A DNA stretch of 64,000 bases from Tolypeutes matacus (lineage: Eukaryota > Chordata > Mammalia > Cingulata > Chlamyphoridae): assembly GCA_026826555.1 (NCBI GenBank), contig JAKSZT010054396.1:12327009-12391008 (forward strand). Reading direction: 5' to 3'. This document shows positions 9,377 through 22,329 of this stretch, one piece after another (position 1 is the first letter of the stretch; the number at the start of each line of letters is the position of its first letter). The notes under the pieces are model-generated. The model was given only the letters and a program-made list of their open reading frames with translations. It was not told the origin of the DNA and made no database searches. The position numbers and the translations under genes were made by a program.

Positions 9377-9874
9377 GAGGCCCTGGGAAGCTGGGGCGGT
9401 GTGGGGAGTGATGGTTAATAGTGTGCAGGTGATAGAGGGTGTGCATGCCTGGGGGGTGGTTGGGGTGCTTCTGTCCCCACCTTCTGAGCCTCTGCCTGGA
9501 GGGCCTGACTGGATTGTCGCCTAGGATGGGCCTGTAGCTCTTAAACTGAGCCCCACAGGCCTCCAGGGGAAGCGGAGGCAGGCCTGGGTGTGGGGCGGGG
9601 ATGCATGCTGGGGTGGGGTAGGGAGCAGTGTGCCCACCCATAGGCACTTTCATAAGAGCCCAGAACACCCCTGCCAAGCCCTCATGCCAAATGTGGGGTG
9701 GCTCTTACTGGGGTGATGCAACCTACATCTTCCTCCACACCTGGAGAGTGGGAGGCCTGGTGATGTGTGGGTCTCTGTGCACGTGGGCGGAGGAAGTGGA
9801 GGAAACCAGCTCTTCCAAAGTGCTTTGTGCACCTGGCTGTCCACAGTGGGAGTGATTAGATAATGACCTCAACA
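9377..9874. other. Unique intergenic sequence
   Basis: GT- and GG-rich unique DNA with no recognisable feature. Confidence 0.4.
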
Positions 9875-10025
9875 ACATCTGCGTCAGGCACTGTCATTAT
9901 CCCATCTTACCAGTGGGGAAACTGAGGCCCAGGGGGAATTAAGCCTCCTGTCCAGGGTCATGCAGAAAGTCAATGGAGGAGCTGGGATCCGAGCCCAGGT
10001 CCGTGTGACTCCAAGCCTGTGCCCT
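9875..10025 (-). repeat. MIR-like ancient SINE fragment
   Basis: Reverse-type MIR text is visible: CATTATCCCATCTTACC, GGGGAAACTGAGGCCCAG, GGAGCTGGGATCCGAGCCCA and a GTGACTCCAAGCC end. Confidence 0.7.
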
Positions 10026-10189
10026 TCATCACTTCATCCCCCCACCTGCCCCACAGGATTGCAGACTGCCAAAAAGGGACCCAGGAGGCTATGGGCTGGA
10101 AGGGAAAGGTTCAGTTTGGGTGTCGGAAGGCTCACCACTGAATCTGCCTCTCCACTGCCTTGCTGAGTGAATCTGACCAAAGGGGCTCA

Positions 10190-10340
10190 AAATGTGTTTA
10201 AAAGTATTTTTATTACGAAAATAATACATGCTCATTTTGTTACATTTGCAAAATGCAGAGTAGCAGAGAAGAAATCGAGGAGCATCCACAATGCCATCAT
10301 TTCATGTTTATGTATGCGTTTGTATAAGGATCTTGTTCCC
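10190..10340. repeat. Probable ancient repeat fragment, family unknown
   Basis: The stretch TTTTATTACGAAAATAATACATGCTC followed by AAATGCAGAGTAGCAGAGAAGAAA resembles a common old mammalian repeat carrying 'atgctcattt...gaaaatacagaaaag', but I cannot name it. Confidence 0.4.
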
Positions 10341-10489
10341 AGATGGTGAGAGGTATGGAGGGCAGGGCCCTGACATTCTCTGAGGTCCTGGCTGTGCTAA
10401 CCCCCACTCCCTTCTCTTATTGAACTATTTTTCGTGCAACTCCTGAACACTGGGGGCTGGTCCAGCTCCTTTCTGGGGCTCTTGATGGA

Positions 10490-10755
10490 ATGAGACAGTG
10501 TAAGGAAACAGGCACGGACAATACAGCAAAGTCAGGCAGGGATGGGGAGCCCCAGCAGCCTATGGGTTGGCTTCGAAGCCCGAGGTGGGCTAGGGTGGGG
10601 TAGCGGAAAAGGCCTTGCCAGAGGAATTTTGGCAGAGCCTTGAAGGATGAGTAAGAATTGGGCAGAAGACAAAGGGGTGGGGGGAAAGGTGTTTCGGGCT
10701 GTGCAGTGACTTGGAGGCAGAGAGGGCTCAGCACACTCAGGGAGCAGAGCATCAA
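10490..10755 (+). repeat. L2-like fragment
   Basis: Typical L2 3'-region phrases appear in order: GAGCCTTGAAGGATGAGTAAG, AAGGTGTTTCGGGCTGTG and GGAGGCAGAGAGG. Confidence 0.5.
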
Positions 10756-10759
10756 CCAC

Positions 10760-13700
10760 TGTGATGGGACATGGAGTGGGAGACAGAGGTGGGGATTACC
10801 ATGTCCATTGCCCTAGCAGGGGCGCTGGGAGGATTGAATGAGATGAGTGTGCCCAGGCCCAGCTCCTACTACAAGACTATAGTGTATCTTCTTTTTCAGA
10901 ACTAAAGTGGTCTGGACAATGGTATGCTGGGTACTGCCTGCTCTTTTTCCAGCCAGCTGCTCCCCCTACCTCTCCTAGTGTGCGCTCTCTTTGCTCTCCC
11001 TACATCCCCTCCTCCTGAAAAAGGAAACAAGATTCAAAGCAAGTTCCTAGTAAAACCCAGCAGTACAGCCTGACTTCCCCCGACTGGGTGCTTTTAACTA
11101 AGTCTGTGGGCAAAAGCGACTTTTTATCCCTTGCAAGTTAATGCAAACTGTTAGGGAGATAAAGAAATGACAGAGCTGCCAATGGACTGTTGGGCTCAAA
11201 GCAGGGAAATTTGTCTCACTTTAGAAGAAGGACCTGGAGGGCTCAGCCCCATCGACTCATTCATTGTGCTGTTATCTGCCAGAGAGGTGGTGACACCACA
11301 GCAATTAAGACAAACTTTAGTCCATAAGTTCGTGCCTGCAATCTTGTGACTTCAAAACAAGACAAATGATACCTCCAAGGGAGGAAACAAAGCCTTTTTC
11401 AGAATCTGTCCAAAGTCAAAGCGAATATTTGTAGTTGTTCAGCAGAAAATCCGTCATTCCGAGGCTTGTGCCAGCCCAGGCTCTGGAGCCTCCACCTGGC
11501 CACATCCGGAGGGCCCTGCCCACAGCTGCTTCCACCTCTCCCACCAGGCCCTAGTTTATGAGCATCTCTGGTGGATCAGGGACCTGATTTCTGCCAAGGT
11601 GGAAAGGGGTCATGACAAAACTAGGGCCGTTGGGTCCTAGCCCTGCCACAAAGGGCCAGTTGACCTCCCCCAACCCCCCAGCCAGCAACCAGCACCCACA
11701 AGGGACCAGGCTCAGTGGCTGCATCCTGAACCATTTACTGCTCCCCACTGCCTGGGCTCCCTGCCCCCTGGCTCCTGATCCTGGCTGGTGCTGGCCTCAC
11801 CCCCATCCTCCTCCATGTTTCCCACCTGACCTTGGATTGAGCTCTTCCCAGCTGTGTGAAATACAGTCTTGGGGATCCACCTGACTCCATTCCTGGAGTC
11901 AGGGTGCTGCTGGCTGCGTGGACCCCCATGAGAGATCAGTGCCAGCTCCTTCTCGCCCTCCTGCTCCCATTGCTCTGTGTCCTTCTGCTGGCTCACCTGG
12001 CACTGCCTTCCCCTCCCCCCAGGACTCAACCCCCATGTTCTCCCTTCCCACATAACTACTCTAGGCCCTTCTTTCTCACTGACATCTCTGTGACAGAACA
12101 CAGGGATCAGACTTAGCTAAAGGATGGTGCTCCGATGGGGGATTTGAGGCAGCAGTGATGGGGAGGGAAGACATCTTTGAGGAAGCATCCTGGCCCTCTT
12201 CAGGCTCCCCCACCCCATTGTGGAGGCATCTGTCCACCCCCTTTTGGCCAAACCCAGGAGATGGAGGGGAGGGGGCCTAGGGTTGCTGCCAGCCTGCATG
12301 CCTGGCCCCATCCCGGGCCTCACTTTAGTTATATCCTTCACTCAGATCTCTGAGTATGCAGAGATCTGGAAGTGCGTATCTCCCCGCAGAGATGCAGGTC
12401 TGTTCAGCGAGCGCACAAGTCCCAGGTCCTCAGGCTCCTGGCAGGGTACCCTCAGCTTCTCACCAGGCTATACAATCCAGCCCAGCTTGCACTAGCCTGG
12501 CCAGGTTGGGGGCTCTGGGTCACACTGCTTCAGACTACAAGGCCATGTCTAAGCACTGCTGGGAAAAAAAGAGTCCCATCTTTCCTCCCTTTGTCCCATT
12601 GCCTTCTTGGAGGATCTCCAAAGCCCTAGAACTCTGCTTACCTGCACTTCTCAGGTGGGCAAACCAAAAGGGCAGGACCAGGCAGGGACAGTGGGCTGAA
12701 TGCTGAGGGGGCTCCCTTGCCTACCACCCAAGGTCCTAGATGTGGGGACCCCACACTTATGTAGAGAAGGCACCTGCCTCCGAGTGTGACCTGGGGCCCC
12801 ATGAGGACCCTCCTGCCCCAGAAACTCTTCCCTCCAGGCATCTCATGGGGGTCTTGTCTCCAAAACGCTCTGGTAAGGAGGCTAGAGGGTGTAAAGGCTG
12901 GAGTGAGAGACCAGAGCAGGACAGTGACAAGCCCTGGGGAGGAGGACACCTTCCCTTCATCCCACCACTCCTTATCCCTACTTCCCTCCCTCCCTCCAAC
13001 ACCTCCAAGCACCTTCCACGGGCTGACACTGGGCCAGGTCCTGGAGACAGAGGAGTCAGACTCACCCCTGCCCTCGAGGGGTGTACATCTGGTGCTGTTT
13101 AAGTTGGGCCTGAAAGGAGCAATGGGAGTTGGCCCCATGGACAGGGTGTGGGTGGGTGGAGTTCCAGACAGAGGGAAGAGATCGCTCATGCCAGGAGTGT
13201 GCCAGAGGCCCCAGCCTTCCCACGACTTCTGAAGGCAAGGGCAGCCTGACCTCTAGGCTGGCAAGGGCGACCAGAGCAATGACTCTGCCTACACAGGCCC
13301 AAGGGGCCCCTGCTCTACAGCCAGAGGGGCCTTTGCAGGAGGACCCCTCAGGGGCAGCTCAGCTCCCCGTCTTCCCAAGACTGAACCAGAGGGAAATTTA
13401 GACCTCCCCCTGGAGCTCTCCACCTGGGGTCCATGAGTGGGTGGGCTCCGGGAGTTCAATGAACTCTAAAGCTTTGAACAAAACTGTGTGTATGTCTGTG
13501 GGTACACAGTATTCTGGGATGAGAGTCTGTCTCATTTATGGGATGCTCACAGGAGTCCATGGCTCCAAATGGGGAGGACACCTACTCTGGAACATTCAGT
13601 CTCAGGATGCTCCAGGGTTCAGTGAGATCACCCACAATCACAGATTGAGGACACTGAGGATCAGAGAGGAGACATTTTGTCCACGTCACCCTGGAGCTGG

Positions 13701-13960
13701 CCTCCGGGTCTGTGCTTGGCTGCCCCCTCCCCTCTAGAGCCGTGTTGTTTCTCAATGCAATTGGAGTAGGGGGCGGGGCACTGTGCTCCCATGTCTAGGA
13801 AGTTGGTCGGAGGGCAGATCCCTGTGGCTCCACTCCCAAAGGACTGACACTATCCTTGCACATGAGTTTAGAGCCTCTGTGTTAGAGGATGGAGTCTGTG
13901 CCTGTGTGTGCACACGTGTCCCTGTGCATGTGAGGTGCTTGTGGAGCCAGCATCTGGAGC
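10760..13960. other. Intergenic unique sequence between MAP2K5 and SKOR1
   Basis: About 3.2 kb of moderate-GC DNA. Short open frames on both strands look random. I see no SINE, exon or regulatory cluster that I would defend. Confidence 0.4.
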
Positions 13961-13964
13961 TGTG

Positions 13965-14165
13965 GTTAAGAGTGGGGCTCTGAGTTCCAAACAGGACCAT
14001 GCTGCTTACTTGTTGGGTGGACCTTGGGCAAGTCCCTTGACCTCCCTGTGCTTCAGTTTCTCCATCTGTAAAATGGGCAAAATACTACTACCACCACATA
14101 CCTCTTGGGATTGCAGTGAGGATTAAACAGTTAATAAACTAAGTCCTTAGCCCAGTTCTTGGCTG
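13965..14165 (+). repeat. MIR element, near full length
   Basis: The MIR core is clear: GTGGTTAAGAGTGGGGCTCTG, ACCTTGGGCAAGTC, CTCTGTGCTTCAGTTTC-like text, ATCTGTAAAATGGGCAAAAT, ACCTCTTGGGATTG and GAGGATTAAACA. Confidence 0.85.
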
Positions 14166-14719
14166 GATGCACCATTTGGGGCCATGAACTCCTGTGAACA
14201 TCCCACAAGAGTGATAGATCCTCTTTCCAGAATAATATGCTACACTGTGGGGTATAATTTTTCCTACTTCCCCTGACTTGGGGGTTGAGGGCGATGGGTT
14301 TGTTGGGTGCTCTTCTCAGATCAAGGATATACTTTAAGTCTGAGTGGTGACTGTTTATGTTCTGGGGTAGTCAGGCCCATCTGGGGAGCCCCCAGGCTTT
14401 CCCCACCCCGTGTGCCTCGTTCTTGGAAAGCCCACAGTCTGCACCACTGGCCGCTCTCCTTGTTCTGAGCACTGGCCCAGGGACCACCCACCCTTATGGC
14501 CTGGGCCTCATCCAATTCTGTGGCCCTCCCAGTCCCAGGAAAGCGGCAGGTGCTCAGGAAGGAGGAGGGTCCTGCTTGAGGCCCAGGGGCAGTTGGCAAC
14601 TCAGACCTGCCCTGGGGAAAAATGGTAAAAATGCTGCCTCACCTGAGGGTGTCCCTTTCATGGAGCGAAGGACCGAGCATGGATCAGGAATCACAACTCC
14701 ACCACTGTGGCCATTCAGT

Positions 14720-15830
14720 CACCAAATATTTATTGTGCACTTACTTTGCCAGGCTCTGTCCTTGGCACTGGGGATACAGTGTGTACAAAACAGACCAGAA
14801 CCCCTGTCCTGTGGAGCTTATACTCTAATGGTGGGGAGAAGATAATTAAGTGAAACAGGGGTATGTCAATAGTTACAAGTGCAATGGAGGGAAATGGAGT
14901 AAGTAAGGAGAACGGAAGTCCCATGGGCGGGCGGCAGGTCGCTGTTTTACATGGAGTGCTCAGGTCAGGTCTCACTGAGATGCCATTCGAGCAAAGGTGT
15001 GAGGGGGGCAGGGGTGAGCTGTGCGGGTACCTGGGGGAAGAGTGCTCCAGGCACAAGTGCAAAGGCCTATATTAGCTGGTGTAACACTAGCTTCTAGTAA
15101 CATATAAAACCCAAAACAAAATAGTTCAGTGCTAGCTTATTTACCAGCCCAATGCAGACGTTCCTTAGGCAGGTACTTTCCTCCATGTGGTGACTCAGGG
15201 ACTCTGGCTCCTTTCACTTGTGGCTCAGCCTCCCCCCACCTCCCTCTGAGTCACTGTCATTTAGCGGAAGGGTAAAGAGGTAGTGGAGAAGGCACATCTG
15301 CATCCTAAGCTCCTTGGCCAGGAAGCAATGTAACACTTGCACTCATTCCATTGATGAGACTCACATGGTCCCTGTTAACTGCAAGGTGGACTGGGAAATG
15401 TACTCACTGGCTGGGCAGCATCTGCACTATGAAGGAGGGAGTGTGAACCTTGGGTGGTTGGTTGGATGTCTCTGCTTTGGCCCTGAGGTGGGACTGGACC
15501 TAGATGTTCAAGGTCAGCAGGGAGGGCTGCTGACTGGAGCAGAACAAGAATAGGGAGAGGAACCAAGGTTAACGATAACAGGGGCAGTTGTATAAGGTTG
15601 TACAGGCCATTGTTGGGTCTTTGGCTGTACTGAGTAAGATGGGAGCCCTTGATGGATTCTGAGCAGGGGAGAGCTATGATCTGCCTTCTGTTTTAACACG
15701 TTCCCTCTAGCTGCAAGTGGAAAATGGACTGAGAGGACAGCAGAGGCAGCGGGGAGCCTGTTAGGAGGCTGCTGCAGTAGAAGAGAGCATGGTGGGTTAG
15801 ACTAGGACGAATGGTGCTATCAATATATTC
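14720..15830 (+). repeat. L2 fragments
   Basis: ATTTATTGTGCACTTACTTTGCC, a GGCACTGGGGATACAGTG block, GTCCTGTGGAGCTTATACTC, then GTGCTCCAGGCACAAGTGCAAAGGCC. After a gap near 15080-15580 come GAGCAGGGGAGAGCTATGATC and GAGGCTGCTGCAGTAG. This is the order of the L2 3' region. The gap may be unrelated sequence. Confidence 0.6.
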
Positions 15831-16611
15831 TGAAAGCAGACAACAGAATTTCCTAGCAGGTTGAGTCCCAGCATTTTGGCTTGGGCACTCGAAAAATGGA
15901 GGTGCCATTTTGATGGAGATGGGAAAGTGGTTGGAGGAGCTTTTGGATGTGCGTGTGGGGGCAGATCAGGAGTGTCTGCTTTTGGATGTGTGGTTGAGAT
16001 ATCTCTTGCACCTCCAAGTAGAAACCCAGGCCTTCTGACCCTTGCTTGTAAAATGGGGGTGATCACATTTACCTGGTGGGTGGCTGATTAACAGAGAGGA
16101 TGGTTGTAAATGGCCTGAGGTAGAGTGAGGTTCAGTGAATGTGGGGTCAAGGGCAGGGAGAGGCAGCTTGCTGTGGAGAGGAGCAGACGGCAGGGCACTG
16201 GGGGTGGGTGGGTGGAAGAAGGGCCTCTCAGAACTGTCCTGCTCTCTCCCCACCTACCTCAGGCCAGTGTATGTCAGGCCAGACAAACTCGTGAGACCCA
16301 CACTCAAGGCCCATAAAGAGCACAAGATGGGGGTCCCGAGATCCCGGCTTTAGTGCTGGCCCAACTAGCCTTGCTAGGGACTTGGCTGGGGAGTCGCCAC
16401 GCCCGGGCTTCTCATCTGCCCAGTGGGCTGGGCTGCAGGCGCATCAAAGATCTGCAGGAAGCAGGGGGTGCTGTGGGAAGGGCGCTGCATTCTGGAAGGG
16501 CAGCACCTGGCATGGGCGGGCCCTGCCATACATGCAGTCCTGCTGCTGTGGAAGTCCCCCACCCTGGGTGGGTAGCAGACACACTGCACAATACAGCCCT
16601 CCCAGGGGGAG
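15831..16611. other. Unique sequence downstream of MAP2K5
   Basis: It lies just past the MAP2K5 poly(A) site. No gene or recognisable repeat is visible. Confidence 0.4.
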
Positions 16612-16969
16612 GCAGTCACCAGTCATAGTTTTATTCCCATCAGCCGATGCTGACAGAGCCTGACTCCTTACAAAGAAAAATGTTAGGAAAACAGAGCGGG
16701 TGGGCCCCTTTCCCCACCCTGCCAGAGCCAGTCCTCCAGATGGGAGGGGGAGAGGGCTGGCCCTGGCAGGGGCTGGCCACGCTGAAGGCTTCCAAGCCAG
16801 GCCCCAAGTGTGGAGGGGAGGTGGAGCCATCTGCCGGCAGAGTGGAAGGTGAGAGAGGGGGAGCCCGGGCCCAGCAAAGCTCCTCTGGTGCAGGCAGCAA
16901 ACGAAGGTGTGACAGGCAGGTTTTCTCCTTTGGTGATCAGTCCTGGGCTTTCAGCACCCCGTGTAGACC
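16612..16969 (-). other. MAP2K5: MAP2K5 3' untranslated region
   Basis: The region runs from the stop codon (16972-16970) to shortly beyond the poly(A) signal. Its lower edge is estimated as about 20 bases past AATAAA; a transcript end would fix it. About 355 bases is a plausible length for this gene. Confidence 0.65.
16630..16635 (-). terminator. MAP2K5: Poly(A) signal of MAP2K5
   Basis: AATAAA on the minus strand, extended as GGGAATAAAACTATGACT, is followed by a GT-containing stretch. It is the first canonical signal after the MAP2K5 stop codon. Confidence 0.75.
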
Positions 16970-17074
16970 TCACGGGGGGCCCTGCTGGCTCCGCCTCTCC
17001 TCCAGAGCCCTGCACACCCACATGGACACCACAGCCGTGTTCCTGTCATTGAACTGCACGATGAACGGGTGGCC
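16970..17074 (-). CDS. MAP2K5: MAP2K5 (MEK5) last coding exon
   Basis: MAP2K5 is the dual-specificity kinase that phosphorylates MAPK7/ERK5, receiving signal from MAP3K2/3 through its PB1 domain. This exon encodes the final 34 residues, GHPFIVQFNDRNTAVVSMWV through ...SQQGPP and TGA at 16972-16970. That is the end of the kinase C-lobe plus the short tail. The acceptor reads CTCCTCTCCCCACAG with the AG at 17076-17075. The exon starts with a complete GGC codon, matching the phase-0 end of the exon at 51442. Compared with the human sequence as I recall it, GN-AA is RN-TA; both are surface-type changes. Identity is not in doubt. Confidence 0.96.
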   Translation of the reverse strand, partial: GHPFIVQFNDRNTAVVSMWVCRALEERRSQQGPP

Positions 17075-18447
17075 CTGTGGGGAGAGGAGGAGGTTGTCAC
17101 TGGTGCTCCCCAGATCATGCACTTCATTATACTCCCCCAGGCATGTTCTCAGCCTAGATCTCATTTCTTTTTCCCTCTAGATTTGTAGGGTAAGGAGGGC
17201 AGCTATCAGTCCCATTTCACAGCCCAGATAACTGAGGCCCAGGGAAGAGCACCGACATACACAGTCCGGTGGGGGGTGGAAGATGGTCTGGCTGGCAGAG
17301 CATTCCCTGGCACATCTGACTCTGCCTGGTGCTCTACTACATTTCCCTGAGACTCCAACCAGCCTGTCAGCCCCTTAAAGGTGAGGGCCTGTCTGAACTT
17401 CCCATTCTGCTTGGCCCCTGCTCAGAGCAGCATCAGAGAGCCAGGTGGCTAAGGCCTGGCACCTGTGTGGCCAGCATTCCAGTCCAGTTGCTGCCCAGAG
17501 ACCAAAGAATCATCTTGTCAGAGGTTATGTCAATCCCTATTATTTTTCTTCTGTCTAAAGATCTCTTATAAATAAATCACAACCCACAATTGAAGTGTCA
17601 GGAGAAAGAGGAATGTGCTGATGGTTACAGGTCCTGGTGAGAAGTTAGGGGTTCAGGGCTGGATTTTGGAGGGCAGGTACTGGGTCCAGGCAGCCTGTCT
17701 CTGGGTCTAACCCACCTAGCCCACAGGCAAGCCAGGTTATATGTAGCTGTCCTGCAGCACAAGATTTACACTCACAATCTTAGGGCCTCCTGGGAGTTCC
17801 CAGGAAATGTCAGAAAAAAAGCAGGGGCAGCCACCGGTCACCCTGGTCACAAATTGAAGGTGAAAAGAAAACAGGAAAGCATCTTCTCCTCCTCCTCCCC
17901 AATTGGCTTCTCTGCTAAGGATCGTAAACCTAGCGGCTTCCTCCCCTACCCAAAACTGTGTAGCCTGTGCGGAGAGTAGACGAGGCCCAGGAAGCCACAG
18001 CATGCCTTTGGCCCTGTGTAGAGGGGCAGAGCACACATCTTTGTGGGGTGCTAGAGGGAGAGCAGAGACAATGGAGGCGATGAGGGCTCCTGGTTGCCTT
18101 CTCTCCTAGCACAGCTCCTCCCTCCCCTCCAGTCTTCTTGCCCTTACCCCCTCCCTTTCCCACTGCTTTGAGCCCCCTCCCTGGTCCCCTTCCCCCTTCT
18201 CCACTGGCCTGGGCTGGGCTCTCAGGGCTGCTTTTCCAATACACCCCAGCCTTGACCTGCGGCCCCAGGGGACGGCCAGCCCCTGGCAGCCTGTTCAAAG
18301 CTCTGCTGCCTCGCGATGAGCTCATCACATTCGTTTTCCATCAAGGCCAGAAGTGATGTTGGCCAGGGCTCAGGTGCCCTGGCTGTCTGACTCCCGTATC
18401 TGTGGGAGCAGTCTGGCTTGGGTGGCGGAGGCAGAGAGGCCCACTCG

Positions 18448-18503
18448 GACCACAGGCCAGACCTGAGATGTCTCTGACCACAGGCCAGACCTGAGATGTC
18501 TCT
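18448..18503. repeat. Perfect 28-bp tandem duplication
   Basis: The 28-bp unit beginning GACCACAGGCCAGACCTGAG and ending ATGTCTCT occurs twice, back to back (18448-18475 and 18476-18503) with no mismatch. This indicates a recent local duplication. Confidence 0.9.
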
Positions 18504-21500
18504 GGGGACAGGAATAAGGAATGACCAGGCTTCTTCATCCCTGGGTTGGCACTGGTCCCCTATCTGGCCTTGCCAATCCAGGCAGGGAACCCTTCCCCAG
18601 GCGCACCCTACATGACTCTAACTCAGAGGCACATGGAACCCTGTCAGCGTCCAGGGAGGAAAGAAACTTGGCTCAGAGAGGGGAAGGCCCTGGGCACCTC
18701 CGAAGGCCACGGTGGAGTTAGACCTGGAGCCCTGATGGGTGCCTCTTGTGATCTGCCCATGGCACCGTGTGGGGGCTCCTACCCACTGCAGGACCCCCAA
18801 GGGTGCAGCTGGGGAAGGGGAGCTCAAGGCCAGGCAAGGTGTGTACCCCACAGATGGCACAGGCCTGGGTGCAAGGGTTGGGCAGGAGGTGACCAGGAGG
18901 GACCCTGTCTTGGCTCCTGAATGTTCCTCCCCCACCCATATGCCCACCCTATGCCTGCTTTCCCAACTGCTGCCCAGATAGAGGAACTCGGTCTTGAAAT
19001 AAGAGTGTGCACATTTCCTTTCAGGAGGCTCAGGCAAGATGACCTCTTGCCCTTCTGAAGAACAAAGGGAGAAGCTGTGCTCAGGAGCCAACGGGCCCCT
19101 CCCCCCAAGCCCGGGGTAACACAGTGTCACTTTCCCGGAATGCCGGTGACTTTGGGGCCCATATGCTCCATCTCTGTTATCATCTGTTCGGGAACAAGCA
19201 GAGCGGAACTGCAGGAGGGGAGAGACATTCCTCCACTTCCCAGGAAGGGCTGATGGCTGCACTGCGGGGAAGCACCTTGCCCAGGCTTCTGGAGGAGGGA
19301 GACAGAGATGGGCTGCTGCACTACCCTCATCCTTGGCTTGGGGCGCGGAGTGGGGGGCTGGGGTCCTCTGGCCCATGCTTGCCCCAGGTGGGCTGGAAGA
19401 TGCCTCCCATCTCCTGTGTATCGCTGATGAGGCATGTTGATGCTTTACACCACTAGGCAAGGGAGTGATCTGGATAAATGTCTCTGTCCCCTAGCCTGCT
19501 GAGTGGTGTGGGTGGGCACTGAAAGCGGGGGAAAGACTAACCGAGAGGCAGACATGGAGGGAGGGAGACCCCAGCCTCTTCAGGCATCTGACATGTGAAC
19601 CTGGGAGCTGCTGGCAGTTGTGGACCCCCACGTGACCCAACATGTTGAGAAAGCTGGTTTACAGGGAGTGAGAGCAGGATGAGCTGCATGGCGGGGGTGG
19701 GGAAGGGCTGGGGGTCATCCAGAGCACTGGAGACCCTGGGGGTCAACGTACCTGGGCCTGGCAGCATCTCTGCCTGCAAGGCCCTGAGGCTCCCCACAGT
19801 CTGGGGGTGGTTTGTGCTATCTGCAACCAGAGCAGCACTAACTCCTGTAAGTGGGCACTACAATCTTCCCTGTACAGATGAGGAAACAGAGGCCACAGGG
19901 GTCATCCTTGACCTGCGTGGGCTCCCAGAGCTGGGACCAGAACACAAGTCTCTGTAATCCAAGCCCTGGGCTCTCCTCAGGCAGACCTGGGGTGGGGAGA
20001 GGCAGGAGAATCAATTCAGGCCTGCCTGGCCAGAGGTGAGCCTCAACTTCCCAGGTCTGAGCTCTGCCGGCGCCGTCCCCTGGACACACTGGGAAGCAGT
20101 GCTCTGCCACCGTGGCAGGTCACTTTCACTGGGCTCCCTGCTCGGCTCCAGCCTGGGGGGGGGGGAAGCAGGGCAGTTATGCCATCATGCTCCCTTTCCA
20201 GAAAGGGAAACTGAGGCCCAGAGAGGGATGTGCCTGGTTAGGTGCTGGAGCTGAACTCAAGTCTTCTGTTTCTGCTCTGGTCCATTCCCAGGGCTGGCCT
20301 GTCTCCCGAGGTCATGGCAGGGTGTGGTTTGCTCTTGCCTCCCTAGATTATAACTGACATTCCTCCAGTCCTGTGACACAGGATCTCCTCACAGGTTTAA
20401 TGAGTGAACAAACAAAATCTGATGGACAGTTCTTAGGAAATCATGAAAATCACTCTGCCATCCTGAGGTGTCTGAAGGTGCCCGAGTTCCCAGGCAGCTC
20501 TGGACAGGCCTGAGCAGATGCTAGCACAGCCAGACGCCTGGAGACAGAGGGAAAGTGCACACGGACCATATTAATACTGAGCCCAGAGACTCTGGATTGA
20601 GTGCTGTGTATGAGGTACTGCCAAGGGCTGTGTCTGGATGACCCTGCTGCATCCCCACTCCCTCTAGGAGGCACACACTGCTATTCTTTTCCACTTTTCA
20701 GATGAGGAAATTGACACTTAGGTCATCCAAGTTCTTGGGCTGGGCCCATAACATGGGCCTCCTATCTCCAAATCCTGTGCTCATGACCCTGCTCTCCAAC
20801 ACTTGCCATCAGAGCTGACCTTGTAGGTCCCTGACAGGGTCTCCATGAGGGCCACAGGAGGGCTCTAGCCCCCTGCAGCTGGTCTTTCTCTTGGCTTGGA
20901 GGGCATACATGTCCCTTCTAGGCAGAGGAGTCCAGGTCTGGGCAAGCTCTCACAGCCTCACTGGGTTACAAGGAACAATGGGACCAGGGAGCAGTGTGTC
21001 TCCCTGGCAGCCCTGCACCCAAGGTGACTGCCCCAACCACTAGGCCTCTGTCCTCCATGCAAACAGCATGTTTGTGGCCACAGCCGTGGAGCTGGAGGGC
21101 ATGTGCCAGGCTGGAGCTGCTGAGCAATCTCACTGGCCTCATCCCCAGGCAGTGGAGCCACTTTCATTTCCTGGATTCTCTCAGGGCCAATTGCAACAAT
21201 TAAACCGGCGAGGGTTGAAGTATTATGGTCCACAAACTTCACCACAGAAGGAGAAGACATAATGAAGGGAAAAGGATGGGACTGCAAGGGGCAGGATGGA
21301 TCAAAAAGTGGAGAGGGAGAGAGGCGAGTTGACAACAACCAGAGACTGCCAGCATTACCTGTGCAGCCACCCCCCTCCGCCCCACATGGGGCTGGGATGT
21401 CAGTTGTGTTAGCAAGAAGAAGGGTACTGGTGAAAACTTATTACCTCATGAAGAGGATCTGTAGCCGTTCAATACTCTGCTTCACCTGGGCATTAATGCC

Positions 21501-22014
21501 CAGTATGCTGTTGGATTTTTGATTCTCTCTACTTCTGTAATTCTGCCCCCAAATCTCACCTGCCCATTTCATTGTGATGAGATGCCTTCCTGATGGACTG
21601 AAAGCAGGACACTCCCAAGCCCTTCCCATTTGGACAGCACTCTATGCTTCTGTGGAAGGAGGGAGGGAGAGGAGGGATTCATGTGTGCACTGTGCAGGCA
21701 GAAAATGAGGCTCCGAGCCTGCCGTGGTGGGTAAATGCTGCTGGAGAGTCAGGCCTCTGGATTCCTAGTCCAGTGCTCAATCAGTGACACTTCACTGCCT
21801 GCCCCTAGTGAACAGCTGACCTATTTGGGGCTCCCATACTATGTTCTCTTCATATAACTTCTTAAAGCACATCATGCATATGAATTGTTTCTAACTTGTT
21901 GGTGTGGCTGCAGGGCCTAGTACAAGGCCTGTCGCGTGAAAAAGTGATCCGTATATTTTGGATGTCTGCATCCACTCACCACATATGTGTTGTGTGCCAG
22001 GTACCAGCATATGC

Positions 22015-22190
22015 ATACTGCTGTCTTTAACCTTCCTAGCACCCCCACTTTATAGAAAAAGGAAACCATGGCTCCAAGAAACTATGAGGTGGGGCAAGGT
22101 CACAGAGCTAGAAAGTGGCAGAGTTAAGGTTTAAACCCAGGAGTCTCTTCCAGCCACGTACTTATGTGCCCCACCACTCTGCCTGCCTAA
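22015..22190 (-). repeat. MIR-like ancient SINE fragment
   Basis: Reverse-type MIR text: CACCCCCACTTTATAG, AAAAGGAAACCATGGCTC, GGTCACAGAGCTAGAAAGTG and GGTTTAAACCCAGGAGTCT. Confidence 0.65.
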
Positions 22191-22329
22191 AAGGTACTTC
22201 CTAAGATCGGGCTCTGTGAACTTTCTATTTCTACTTTTTTCAAAGATGAGTATCTTGTTCATTATAGGTGTTCAATAAGTAAATTAAATCAGGGTGGCTG
22301 GCTGCATACCCTTTTCCTCTCTGTCCAAA

